A stretch of DNA of 64,000 nt. Origin: Salegentibacter mishustinae. GTDB lineage: Bacteria > Bacteroidota > Bacteroidia > Flavobacteriales > Flavobacteriaceae. The position numbers were made by a program, and so were the translations under genes. The stretch spans positions 2,356,001-2,420,000 of the forward strand of contig NZ_LLKN01000002.1 of assembly GCF_002900095.1 (NCBI RefSeq), read 5' to 3'. Below are positions 56,662 to 64,000 of the stretch, one piece after another. Position 1 is the stretch's first letter; every line of letters starts with the position of its first letter. The notes beneath the pieces were generated by a model. The model had not been told where the DNA came from and did not search any database. It worked only from the letters and a program-made list of their open reading frames with translations.

Positions 56662-57138
56662 TTAATAAATACCGCCCAGATAGATAGCTTTCTTATAAAA
56701 CTTTTGTACACCAGGCCACTGTACAATAAACCTATCAGCGAACGGATAAATTATATCTGCAGAAAAGGCCCTTGAATTTATCCTGGCATAGCTAAGAATC
56801 CAGATAATCTTTGCTCCTGATATTTTACCTAACAGGCACATAGGAATTGCAGTATGGCTGCCGGTAGTTATAATGGCTTTGGGAAAATGCTGAATTAAAA
56901 TTTTTAGGGATAGAAAAGCATTCACTACCAGGCTATAGATAAAAGATAAATTTCTTTTTTGCCCTTTGGATCTACCTTTCAGATATTTAATATTATACTT
57001 TTCTTTTAATGGAAGCGTAGCTGGAGATTCTTCTGTAACAATAAGATAATCATAGGTTAAAAACATGTCTTTTAACTCTAAAATTTGGGCAAGATGGCCT
57101 CCATCAGAACAAATAAGGATGATTTTCTTCTTTTTCAT
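56662..57138 (-). CDS. Alg14/PssD-like glycosyltransferase N-terminal subunit
   Basis: A 158-residue protein with KKIILICSDGGHLAQILEL and PKAIITTGSHTAIPMCLLGK plus the C-terminal FIVQWPGVQKFYKKAIYLG, all characteristic of Alg14-like membrane-associated partners of Alg13. It recruits the catalytic subunit to the lipid-linked acceptor. Transcribed just before the Alg13-like gene. Confidence 0.92.
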   Translation of the reverse strand: MKKKKIILICSDGGHLAQILELKDMFLTYDYLIVTEESPATLPLKEKYNIKYLKGRSKGQKRNLSFIYSLVVNAFLSLKILIQHFPKAIITTGSHTAIPMCLLGKISGAKIIWILSYARINSRAFSADIIYPFADRFIVQWPGVQKFYKKAIYLGGIY

Positions 57139-57207
57139 TAGGCTTCAGTATTTCTATAAACGCTTTTAATAAATATTCTTCTGAAAAAAAATTTCAGATT
57201 TGAAACA

Positions 57208-59106
57208 TTATCTGGAGATATAATTTGCATTCTCTAATACTACATCACTAAAATTTTCGGAATAAAAATTTTGATACCAATATTCTAAAGACAATAAAAT
57301 GAATAAATGCTTTTCATAATCTCGCTTTTTATTCTTGTGAAGGTCTATCATATTTTTAATAAAAGCGAGATTAAAATATTCCCGGCTTAAGGAGTTAGGT
57401 TTTTCAATCAGTTCTATCAGCGTATTGCCCAGTTCTTGTTTAAACCATATTCCTATTGGTGTTTCAAAAGCTTTTTTCTTTCTATTAATGATATTACCTG
57501 GTAAAAATTTTGCTGCCGCTTTGCGTTGAACGTATTTTGTAATTTTGCCATTCAATTTATATTTTACAGGAAGACTCTCTATAAAAGCAACAAGATCCAT
57601 ATCTAAGAATGGCACCCTATTTTCAATGGAATGAGCCATAGTTATTTTATCGTTAAAAAGCAGTAAACTATCAGGCAATAAACTTCGCGTATCCAGGTAT
57701 AAGAGACGATTTAAAGAATTTGCTTTAGGATCTGAATTTGCCAAGATTTTATCGAATAGTTCTCTTTGTTCTGAAAAAGCAATGGTGGCTATTTCTGGTT
57801 TAAAAAGTTTTTGTTTTAATTCGGGAGTGAATAGTGAAAAAATAGCAACAAACCGATCTACCTCATTTTTGAATCTGGAGGAATAGATGCCTCTTTCCAA
57901 AGCTATATTAGCGGGAAAAAGTTTTTGTATTGCATTTAAAGGTAACATATTAAGTATTTTACCATAATCACCAATAATTTTTTCGCCACGGTATCTTTTA
58001 TAACCCGCCATTGGCTCATCTGCCCCCTGACCACTCATCACCACCTTTACATGTTCATGAGCTAATTTTGAAACATGGTATAAAGGTGGAATTGTAGCTG
58101 CCGCAATGGGTTCTTCTGTATGATAGTAAGACATTGAAAAAGTTTCCAGAAACTGCTCAATGTTCATGAAGATATCATAATGGTCAGATTTAATGAATTT
58201 TGCCGTCTCTCGAGCATCATCGAGTTCATTAAAATTACCTTTTCCCTGAAAACCTACGGTAAAGGTTTTTAACTGCTTATCTGTATGTTTAGCTAACATA
58301 TGGGCCACCATTGCAGAATCTAGTCCGCCACTTAAAAGCACTCCTATGGGTACGTCACTTAAAGCCTGCCTCTTAATGGCCTGTTCAAATAAAAAACTAT
58401 ATTGGTCTACGGCTTCAGCTTCACTTATATTATGATTTATTTTTTGTTTTCTGGGCCAAAAATCTATTTGGGTACTATTTAAGTTATTATCCAGTACCAA
58501 ATAACTGGCAGCTTCCAGTTTTTTAATGCCTTTAAAAATGGTCTTTGGTGCAGGATTATAACGAAACGCCAAAAAAGTATTTAGAGCATCAAGGTCAATA
58601 GCTTTCTCATACGCAGGGTTTTCCTTTATTATTTTAAGTTCTGAAGCAAACAGCAAGGTTTTTCCTTTTTGATAGTAGTACAATGGTTTCACTCCAAACA
58701 TATCCCTGGCCAAATACATTTTCTCCTCCTTTTTATCAAGTAGTGCCAACGCAAAAATTCCATTGAAATCACGAACACTGTCGATTCCGAATTTCATTAA
58801 ATAATAAAGAATAGTTTCTGTATCTGAGGTTCCCTTGAAATCTACAGATGTCAATTTTTTACGGAGTTCGAGATGATTATAGATCTCCCCATTGAAAATC
58901 AATGTATATTGACCACAACTTGATTTCATGGGTTGATTCCCGGTAGGACTCAAGTCTAGAATAGATAACCTGGTATGTCCTAAATAAACGGAATTGCCCC
59001 CCATATTTTCAACAACAAAATATTGAAAATCAGGTCCTCTATGCTTTATAAGGTTTAAGGATTCTTTAGTTAGTTCGGCATTTATGGCCCCTGCTATTCC
59101 ACACAT
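57208..59106 (-). CDS. asnB: Asparagine synthase (glutamine-hydrolysing)-like enzyme of polysaccharide cluster
   Basis: A 632-residue two-domain enzyme. N-terminal class II glutamine amidotransferase with Cys2 (MCGIAGAIN) and RGPD, FNGEIYNH, SDTETILYYL; C-terminal ATP-pyrophosphatase with PIGVLLSGGLDSAMVAH (P-loop SGGLDS) and PFLDMDLVAF. In surface-polysaccharide loci such AsnB homologues often amidate uronic acids or amino-acyl groups rather than serve amino acid biosynthesis. The start overlaps the end of the upstream GT4 gene by 41 bp, so translation is coupled. Confidence 0.92.
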   Translation of the reverse strand: MCGIAGAINAELTKESLNLIKHRGPDFQYFVVENMGGNSVYLGHTRLSILDLSPTGNQPMKSSCGQYTLIFNGEIYNHLELRKKLTSVDFKGTSDTETILYYLMKFGIDSVRDFNGIFALALLDKKEEKMYLARDMFGVKPLYYYQKGKTLLFASELKIIKENPAYEKAIDLDALNTFLAFRYNPAPKTIFKGIKKLEAASYLVLDNNLNSTQIDFWPRKQKINHNISEAEAVDQYSFLFEQAIKRQALSDVPIGVLLSGGLDSAMVAHMLAKHTDKQLKTFTVGFQGKGNFNELDDARETAKFIKSDHYDIFMNIEQFLETFSMSYYHTEEPIAAATIPPLYHVSKLAHEHVKVVMSGQGADEPMAGYKRYRGEKIIGDYGKILNMLPLNAIQKLFPANIALERGIYSSRFKNEVDRFVAIFSLFTPELKQKLFKPEIATIAFSEQRELFDKILANSDPKANSLNRLLYLDTRSLLPDSLLLFNDKITMAHSIENRVPFLDMDLVAFIESLPVKYKLNGKITKYVQRKAAAKFLPGNIINRKKKAFETPIGIWFKQELGNTLIELIEKPNSLSREYFNLAFIKNMIDLHKNKKRDYEKHLFILLSLEYWYQNFYSENFSDVVLENANYISR

Positions 59107-60226
59107 AGTCGTTATTTTTAAAAATTAATGATTTATAAATTTCTTCCAAATCCATGGCCTTTTTGTGTAGGTCTAAAAATTCTTGAGCATAGATTTTAGC
59201 CTGTTCTCCAACTTGTTTTCTAAGATTATAATCATAAAGCTTGATAAGGAGCTGGGACATTTCACGGTCATCTTTTTCTTCAATTAAGAAACCTGTTTTT
59301 TTATCGTTAATAACAAATGGTATCCCTCCGTGGCGGGTAGATATTACCGGTAATCCACTTGCCATCGCTTCTACAATAGCACCTGGAATACCTTCCTTGT
59401 CGTTTTGTTTTGTTAATACACTTGGATGAACAAATACATTTGCATGCTGTATTAATGACTTCAAAATCTCGTTATGCTTTAAGTAGCCGTGAAATGTAAG
59501 GTTTTCCGTTAGTCCAAGATCGTAAGCCATTTGGGTAAGGGGTTTCAAAAGTTTTCCACCACCAACTATATCATAATGAAATTTAAGAGTAGGTGCTTCA
59601 TTTTTAATTCGGGATAATGCGCGTAATACAGTTTCATGGCCTTTTACTTCTAGAAGACTTGCTATGGTTAAAATTTTCATTTCTCCAGAAAGCATTTCAT
59701 AATTTCTGACCGAATCAAATTTTTGGGTATCAATGCCATGATAATGAACCTTAATCTTACTTTCTGGGAATCCTATGTTTATTAAGTCATTTTTCATTTC
59801 CTCTGTCATTGCTAAAAATAAATCGTATTCTTCAATAATAGGTTTATAGAAATGTTTATAGAAGTATTTGAATTTGACTGGTATTACAGATACATCGTAA
59901 CCGTAGCAGGAACAAATTTTAGGGATTTTCAAATTCTTTGTGACTTCCCGAAATACACAGGCATCTGTAATAAAATGCGCATGAACTACGTCTGGTCTTA
60001 TATAATCCAACTGCTTTTTAAAATAAGCAACCTGATTATTCCTTAAAATTTTATCTGATAAAAAGGGAATACTACCAGGATGGTAGACTTCGGCTATGGT
60101 AGGCAATGAATTCAAAAAATCTACCGTAAAGACCGAATGCTTATAATTAGGCAGGGCATTTATCTGATTCACAATAAAAGTTTCAGTGTTGCCGGGAAAT
60201 TTGCGTTCTAGATGTAATACGTTCAA
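59066..60226 (-). CDS. GT4-family glycosyltransferase
   Basis: A 386-residue cytoplasmic glycosyltransferase. Begins VLHLERKFPGNTETFIVNQI; the C-terminal GT4 domain carries KILTIASLLEVKGHETVLRAL, FHGYLKHNEIL, and the EX7E-type region EGIPGAIVEAMASGLPVIST, which binds the sugar nucleotide. The last 41 bp overlap asnB. Likely adds one residue to the repeat unit. Confidence 0.93.
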   Translation of the reverse strand: MNVLHLERKFPGNTETFIVNQINALPNYKHSVFTVDFLNSLPTIAEVYHPGSIPFLSDKILRNNQVAYFKKQLDYIRPDVVHAHFITDACVFREVTKNLKIPKICSCYGYDVSVIPVKFKYFYKHFYKPIIEEYDLFLAMTEEMKNDLINIGFPESKIKVHYHGIDTQKFDSVRNYEMLSGEMKILTIASLLEVKGHETVLRALSRIKNEAPTLKFHYDIVGGGKLLKPLTQMAYDLGLTENLTFHGYLKHNEILKSLIQHANVFVHPSVLTKQNDKEGIPGAIVEAMASGLPVISTRHGGIPFVINDKKTGFLIEEKDDREMSQLLIKLYDYNLRKQVGEQAKIYAQEFLDLHKKAMDLEEIYKSLIFKNNDYVWNSRGHKCRTN

Positions 60227-60296
60227 AGCTTTTCCTTTTTATGTTAATTCGTTGTTCTGATTAGAAATTATAAATTTCAGAATGCTTTATTTTTTA

Positions 60297-61193
60297 TTAA
60301 GATCCTTTAAAAAATTGTTGCCATATTCCTGTCATCCTGCAAATTGCCTCCTGCTTCGATACATCTTCATAAATACAGAATCGAGGTAACTGATATATTT
60401 TTTTAAGACTTTCTCTAGTTAAGTAATTGGGTTCTGTGGTATAAGCTGAAAAAAAATCTAATTGTTTTAAATATTCGATTTCTCTTTTTGAATAATCACC
60501 ATTTGGATAAGCGAAAGAATGTACCTTAATATTTAGCCAGGATTCAATTTGATCCTTTGATTCCTTTATTTCTAAGTAAGCTTCTTCGTCTTCACAATTA
60601 GTCAAAATCGGGTGGTACACCGTATGTGCACCTATATTAATATGTGCTGAGTTTGCTGCTTTTTTAAGTTGCTTGAGAGTCAATGCCTGTCTTTCTAAAG
60701 TAACCTGGGTTTTGATTTTCGTCAATATCTTTTCGCGCTCTTTGTTTGGCAAGCTTTTTAATTCTGCAATAGAGGGAAAACCCATTCTCAATTCCTGAGC
60801 TTTCGCTACATATGGCCACCAATAATTCCCCTGTTCGATGGCATGGGTTGCAATAAAGATGGTAACCGGAACCTTATGTTTCTCTGCTATTGCAATAACA
60901 TTCTTTTCATTGCTTAGCCAACCATCATCTACCGTTAAGATAACTCCCCCTTGTGGAAAAGGAATACTATTGTTAGCTATTGCTAGAATATCTTCTTCTG
61001 AAAGGAAATGAAAACCATGCTTCTTTAGCCATTTAATACAAAATTCAAATAGTACTCCTTCTGGAGAATGAAAGTATATAGATAGTATAAAATCCCCGCG
61101 CAATGCTTTCTTTTTTACTCGTCTGGTAAGCCCAAGGAGTATAAATAAAAAAGAAATGATCTTGGCATTGATATTTCTGATTTTATTCTTCAC
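60297..61193 (-). CDS. Polysaccharide deacetylase (NodB-type, CE4)
   Basis: A 298-residue protein with the NodB homology domain: VILTVDDGWLSNEKN (catalytic Asp pair), NIGAHTVYHPIL (metal His pair) and FAYPNGDYSKRE. The N-terminus has a short hydrophobic segment (IISFLFILLGL), possibly an anchor. It would remove acetyl groups from an amino sugar of the polymer or of its precursor. Gene lies between two GT4 genes. Confidence 0.9.
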   Translation of the reverse strand: MKNKIRNINAKIISFLFILLGLTRRVKKKALRGDFILSIYFHSPEGVLFEFCIKWLKKHGFHFLSEEDILAIANNSIPFPQGGVILTVDDGWLSNEKNVIAIAEKHKVPVTIFIATHAIEQGNYWWPYVAKAQELRMGFPSIAELKSLPNKEREKILTKIKTQVTLERQALTLKQLKKAANSAHINIGAHTVYHPILTNCEDEEAYLEIKESKDQIESWLNIKVHSFAYPNGDYSKREIEYLKQLDFFSAYTTEPNYLTRESLKKIYQLPRFCIYEDVSKQEAICRMTGIWQQFFKGS

Positions 61194-61225
61194 TGCATCT
61201 TAAAATAATATATGCGAAAAGCACA

Positions 61226-62299
61226 TTAGTCAATTGAAGTATTTATTAAAGGAATAAAATGAGACTCAACTACCGATTTCCAGGTGTGTTTATTATATGC
61301 ATTTCGTATTCGACTGCTATCAAATGCCGACTTTTGCTCTTCAAGACGGTTAAGGCCCTCACAAAATGAATCAGGATTATCTTCAGTTATAACCCCGGAC
61401 CAGGGCTCAATTATTTTCTCATTTTCGCTTGTTCTAGTAGCAATTACAGGTAATCCCGAAATCAAATATTCAAAAAGTTTAGTTGGAGTTTGATGATCAT
61501 AATAAGAGAACATAGGAACATAACATACCCCAACATTGGCACTTTTAAAATAAGGACTCAATTTGTTTTGGGGTAAATAGCCCAATACCTTTATATTTTC
61601 AGATAAATTATTTGTTTTTACATAATCCTGAATTTCTTCCAATTCATTGTTGGGGCCATCACCAATAATCCTAAAAATAGTTCGCTTTCCTTCTATTTGT
61701 TGTTTCTGAAGATATTTGTGAAATCCTTTCACGCAATCAATCATATTCCTGTTATCTAAAGTCCCTACATATAATAACTCCAGTTCTTCAAAAGATTTGA
61801 TTTCAGTATTGAAACATTCGCCTCCCAGAGGAAGCATCTTATAATTTTTTCTTCCCAAACGTGCGGCTAAGCCTTCACTTATAACGGCAACATTTAAAAA
61901 AAATGAAACTTCAAATTTTAATATTGCATCATATATAAAACGTTTCGATGCATTAGACATAACCCCAAAGGTATCTATGTACATTAGAAAATTGGATCGT
62001 GGGTTTAAAAGTTTGATCAAAGAGATCCCTCTCACGTATGTTGAAAATATTAGGTCGTAACCAAGTGAAATTTCCTCGTGAAATGCTTTTAGCAAACTCA
62101 CGTTTCTTTTTAAAAGATTAGCCTCTCTGCTAACGTATTTAACTTTAACGGCTGGTAACTCTATTTTGGGTAAATTATAATCCCAACCTAAGTAGGTAAT
62201 ATCGAAGATTGAAGTTGAATATTGGCAATATTTAAGTAAAGTGGTAGAATATCCAAATTGATCTGAAGCCATTATAAGTACCTTCTTTTTATTTCTCAC
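61226..62299 (-). CDS. Glycosyltransferase (GT4-like)
   Basis: A 357-residue glycosyltransferase. The C-terminal nucleotide-sugar domain is visible in ELLYVGTLDNRNMIDCV, FRIIGDGPNNELEEI, IKVLGYLPQNKLSPYF and PTKLFEYLISGLPVIATR. The N-terminal acceptor domain begins KKVLIMASDQFGYST. Cytoplasmic. 32 bp before the deacetylase gene in the transcript. Confidence 0.9.
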   Translation of the reverse strand: MRNKKKVLIMASDQFGYSTTLLKYCQYSTSIFDITYLGWDYNLPKIELPAVKVKYVSREANLLKRNVSLLKAFHEEISLGYDLIFSTYVRGISLIKLLNPRSNFLMYIDTFGVMSNASKRFIYDAILKFEVSFFLNVAVISEGLAARLGRKNYKMLPLGGECFNTEIKSFEELELLYVGTLDNRNMIDCVKGFHKYLQKQQIEGKRTIFRIIGDGPNNELEEIQDYVKTNNLSENIKVLGYLPQNKLSPYFKSANVGVCYVPMFSYYDHQTPTKLFEYLISGLPVIATRTSENEKIIEPWSGVITEDNPDSFCEGLNRLEEQKSAFDSSRIRNAYNKHTWKSVVESHFIPLINTSID

Positions 62300-62351
62300 A
62301 GTAAGTTCAGCTTTTTTAAATATTACAGGTTTCTAAAGCCTTAAATTATGA

Positions 62352-63314
62352 TCAATAGGATTGAAAGTTGATTTTCCTATCAAGTTCATCTAGAATAAAG
62401 CTTCCTAATCTGGTGTCAAATTTCCTGGCAAATAGGTAATGGTCATTCAAAGTCAATAATTCTTGCAAATCTTCTTTAGTGTGGAATAGAACAGGACCAC
62501 TATCATCGTCTCTTTTCCTTTCCCAGTTGGTGTAAGTAGTACTTTCTGCAATTTCACGAGGTTGCTTTATTAGATTGACAATACTTTGAAATAAAATCTC
62601 ATCGGCTACATGAGTATACTCATGATAGTCTAAAAATTCAGGATGTTCATTTATGTATTTCAGTAATTCACCTACCGTTTCAATAGGAAGGGCCCAAAAA
62701 GCTGAGCCTCCAACCGGCTCAATGTAAGATGGGTGCAATCTCCTGGATTTAAAGAAGGTTTGTATAACTTTAGCTAAACCCAGCTGTTTAATTAAATAAA
62801 AAGATTTTTTAAAATTCCTGAAAGTAAAACACCGCTTATCAGCTAATGGAAAAATTCCGGTAAAAACGCGTTGGTTATTAGGAAAATGAAAATTGTAACG
62901 CTCTAATCTAGTTCTCCATTCCGGCCAAATATCAGCCATTTTGTATATAGAAATAAAATTTTTGCCATAATGATTTTTTAAATAATTATAGATATAATTA
63001 TTATCCTTAAGCGGATAATCCTGGCCGGATAGAGATAGACAATAAGCATTTGTTTTTACTTTTTCATAAGCTTTTTTTAATAAAGTGATTAGAACCTTAC
63101 ATCCGTTAATATCGCTCCAGGGAGTAAACAGTCGGTCTTCATTTTGGAGAAAATAAACATTGCTTAAACCAGACAAACCTTTAGAGAAAGCCGAAATATC
63201 GACTGCTTTATCTATATGAATAAAAAAATTGACATTCCTGGAATCCAGTCGCATTACTAATCGGTACAACTGTTCAGGATTCTTATGGGCAAGTATTAAA
63301 TAATTGATAACCAA
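62352..63314 (-). CDS. GT14 core-2/I-branching-type glycosyltransferase
   Basis: A 320-residue enzyme of the Branch family (PF02485 type). INYLILAHKNPEQLYRLV, FFIHIDKAVD, YCLSLSGQDYPLK and IEPVGGSAFWALPIETV are its landmarks. Bacterial members add beta-linked GlcNAc or xylose to polymers. The frame stops at 62352. Confidence 0.92.
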   Translation of the reverse strand: MVINYLILAHKNPEQLYRLVMRLDSRNVNFFIHIDKAVDISAFSKGLSGLSNVYFLQNEDRLFTPWSDINGCKVLITLLKKAYEKVKTNAYCLSLSGQDYPLKDNNYIYNYLKNHYGKNFISIYKMADIWPEWRTRLERYNFHFPNNQRVFTGIFPLADKRCFTFRNFKKSFYLIKQLGLAKVIQTFFKSRRLHPSYIEPVGGSAFWALPIETVGELLKYINEHPEFLDYHEYTHVADEILFQSIVNLIKQPREIAESTTYTNWERKRDDDSGPVLFHTKEDLQELLTLNDHYLFARKFDTRLGSFILDELDRKINFQSY

Positions 63315-63608
63315 GTCAGGTAATTTTATTATTTATATATATTTATTTAGAGTGCATGGCACTACTTTCTGTAATATTTGAAACCCTTATTTTTTTGGTG
63401 ATTGGCGCAATAAATGATTGTTCAATTATTTATGCCTATCTCGTCTTCTCTTTTTTAATAGACTGGAAACAAAAAGAAGTAAGCTAGTATGAATCATCTA
63501 TTCACTAGAAAATTCTACATTGAAATTAAATTCTGAGTAAAAAAGTAGGTGAATACATTTGTATCTATAGGTTTAATACTCTGCTTCCATCGAACATTTT
63601 AAGATTTT

Positions 63609-64000
63609 TTAAGTCAGCTTAAATTCAAACTTATCGTATTTCAAAGCACATCTAACTGCCAACTTAGAATAGTCTTTAGGATTTATTATCCATTTATTTT
63701 TTAAAGATTTTCGAACAAAAAACCACAAAGTTTTTAAACCAAAAGAAGAGGCTTTTTTAGAGAGAAAAAAGAATTGTTCTGTAATAATATGATTGAATAC
63801 TTTCCTGTTGTATTCTCTTTTTAAATCATTTTTAAGCTTTAAACTCTCTAACCAATAATAGCAAGCTTCATATTCAGAAAATTTAGAAAGAATCTTACTT
63901 GAACAAATGTCGTGATGAAGGCGCAGTTGCTCTTCAGTTGCTATAATATCTAAGCTGGCTAATGCTTTTTTATAAACTGTTTTTAAAATATTAAAAGTCT
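63609..64000 (-). CDS. C-terminal part of a glycosyltransferase, probably GT2; cut by window end
   Basis: On the minus strand the frame is open from the window edge to the TAA at 63609-63611, giving 130 residues. The sequence is helical and basic (LRLHHDICSSKI, YYWLESLKLKN, KSLKNKWIINPKDYSKLAV) and looks like the C-terminal tail that follows the catalytic domain in many flavobacterial GT2 enzymes. The catalytic DxD part lies outside the window, so the family is a guess. A 294-bp gap separates it from the GT14 gene. Confidence 0.65.
   Translation of the reverse strand, partial: TFNILKTVYKKALASLDIIATEEQLRLHHDICSSKILSKFSEYEACYYWLESLKLKNDLKREYNRKVFNHIITEQFFFLSKKASSFGLKTLWFFVRKSLKNKWIINPKDYSKLAVRCALKYDKFEFKLT

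Noticed and set aside
63356-63487. 43-codon hydrophobic frame between the last two glycosyltransferase genes, plus strand
   Set aside because: Starts with ATG and encodes one hydrophobic stretch, but stands in AT-rich DNA antisense to the operon, with no ribosome-binding site or homology I recognise.

Overview
The window is AT-rich (by eye well below 45% GC), densely packed and lacks rRNA, tRNA, CRISPR or insertion-sequence signatures. SusC/SusD pairs, TonB-dependent receptors with carboxypeptidase-regulatory-like N-termini, a hybrid two-component regulator, PepSY-like secreted proteins, SPII lipoproteins of the form xxSC/xxAC and weak ribosome-binding sites all point to a chromosomal segment of a Bacteroidota, most likely a marine or halophilic Flavobacteriaceae (Gramella/Salegentibacter/Zunongwangia-like; the genus is a guess).

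Layout. 1-1530: end of a Ktr/Trk potassium uptake operon (TrkH-like channel and its RCK subunit). 1705-5029: a DsbA/FrnE-like thiol oxidoreductase and an SLC12-like permease. 5258-17152: a complete fructan utilisation locus on the minus strand (fructose-sensing hybrid regulator, MFS sugar porter, GH32 lipoprotein, SusC, SusD, fructokinase). 17584-22037: an unusual plus-strand operon joining a patatin phospholipase, an exported all-beta protein, a lipoprotein and a divergent M19-type metallohydrolase. 22112-27861: a tripartite RND efflux pump. 28223-30750: a TonB receptor with a Cys-rich small protein, probably metal related. 30861-36883: a two-component system flanked by PepSY-like proteins, an SdiA-regulated-type protein, a TVP38 membrane protein and a porin; an 11-nt-periodic TTCCAG repeat is seen at the flanking promoters and suggests a local regulon.

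36979-43517: a universal stress protein, then an orphan LytTR response regulator preceded by two perfect palindromes and followed by a seven-gene operon of secreted ferredoxin-like, NTF2-like, cupin, RidA and SDR proteins. I regard this as the least described system in the window. 43671-50060: DUF808 protein, PepSY_TM protein, PNPOx-like flavoprotein and catalase-peroxidase KatG. 50336-54197: two orphan proteins and two tandem polysaccharide lyases that share a sharply bounded, almost identical core, one of them fused to a DUF4377 domain. 54249-64000: minus-strand exopolysaccharide/capsule cluster (glycosyltransferases of GT4, GT14, GT2-like and Alg13/Alg14 types, a polysaccharide deacetylase, an asparagine-synthase-like enzyme, a Gfo/Idh/MocA oxidoreductase and a TIM-barrel-like protein), cut by the window end.

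How the genes work together: the fructan locus imports, cleaves and phosphorylates fructose polymers under one sensor-regulator. The exopolysaccharide cluster meets the two lyases tail to tail, so the lyases may trim or recycle the polymer made next door (inference). All family names come from motif recognition by eye, without database searches.
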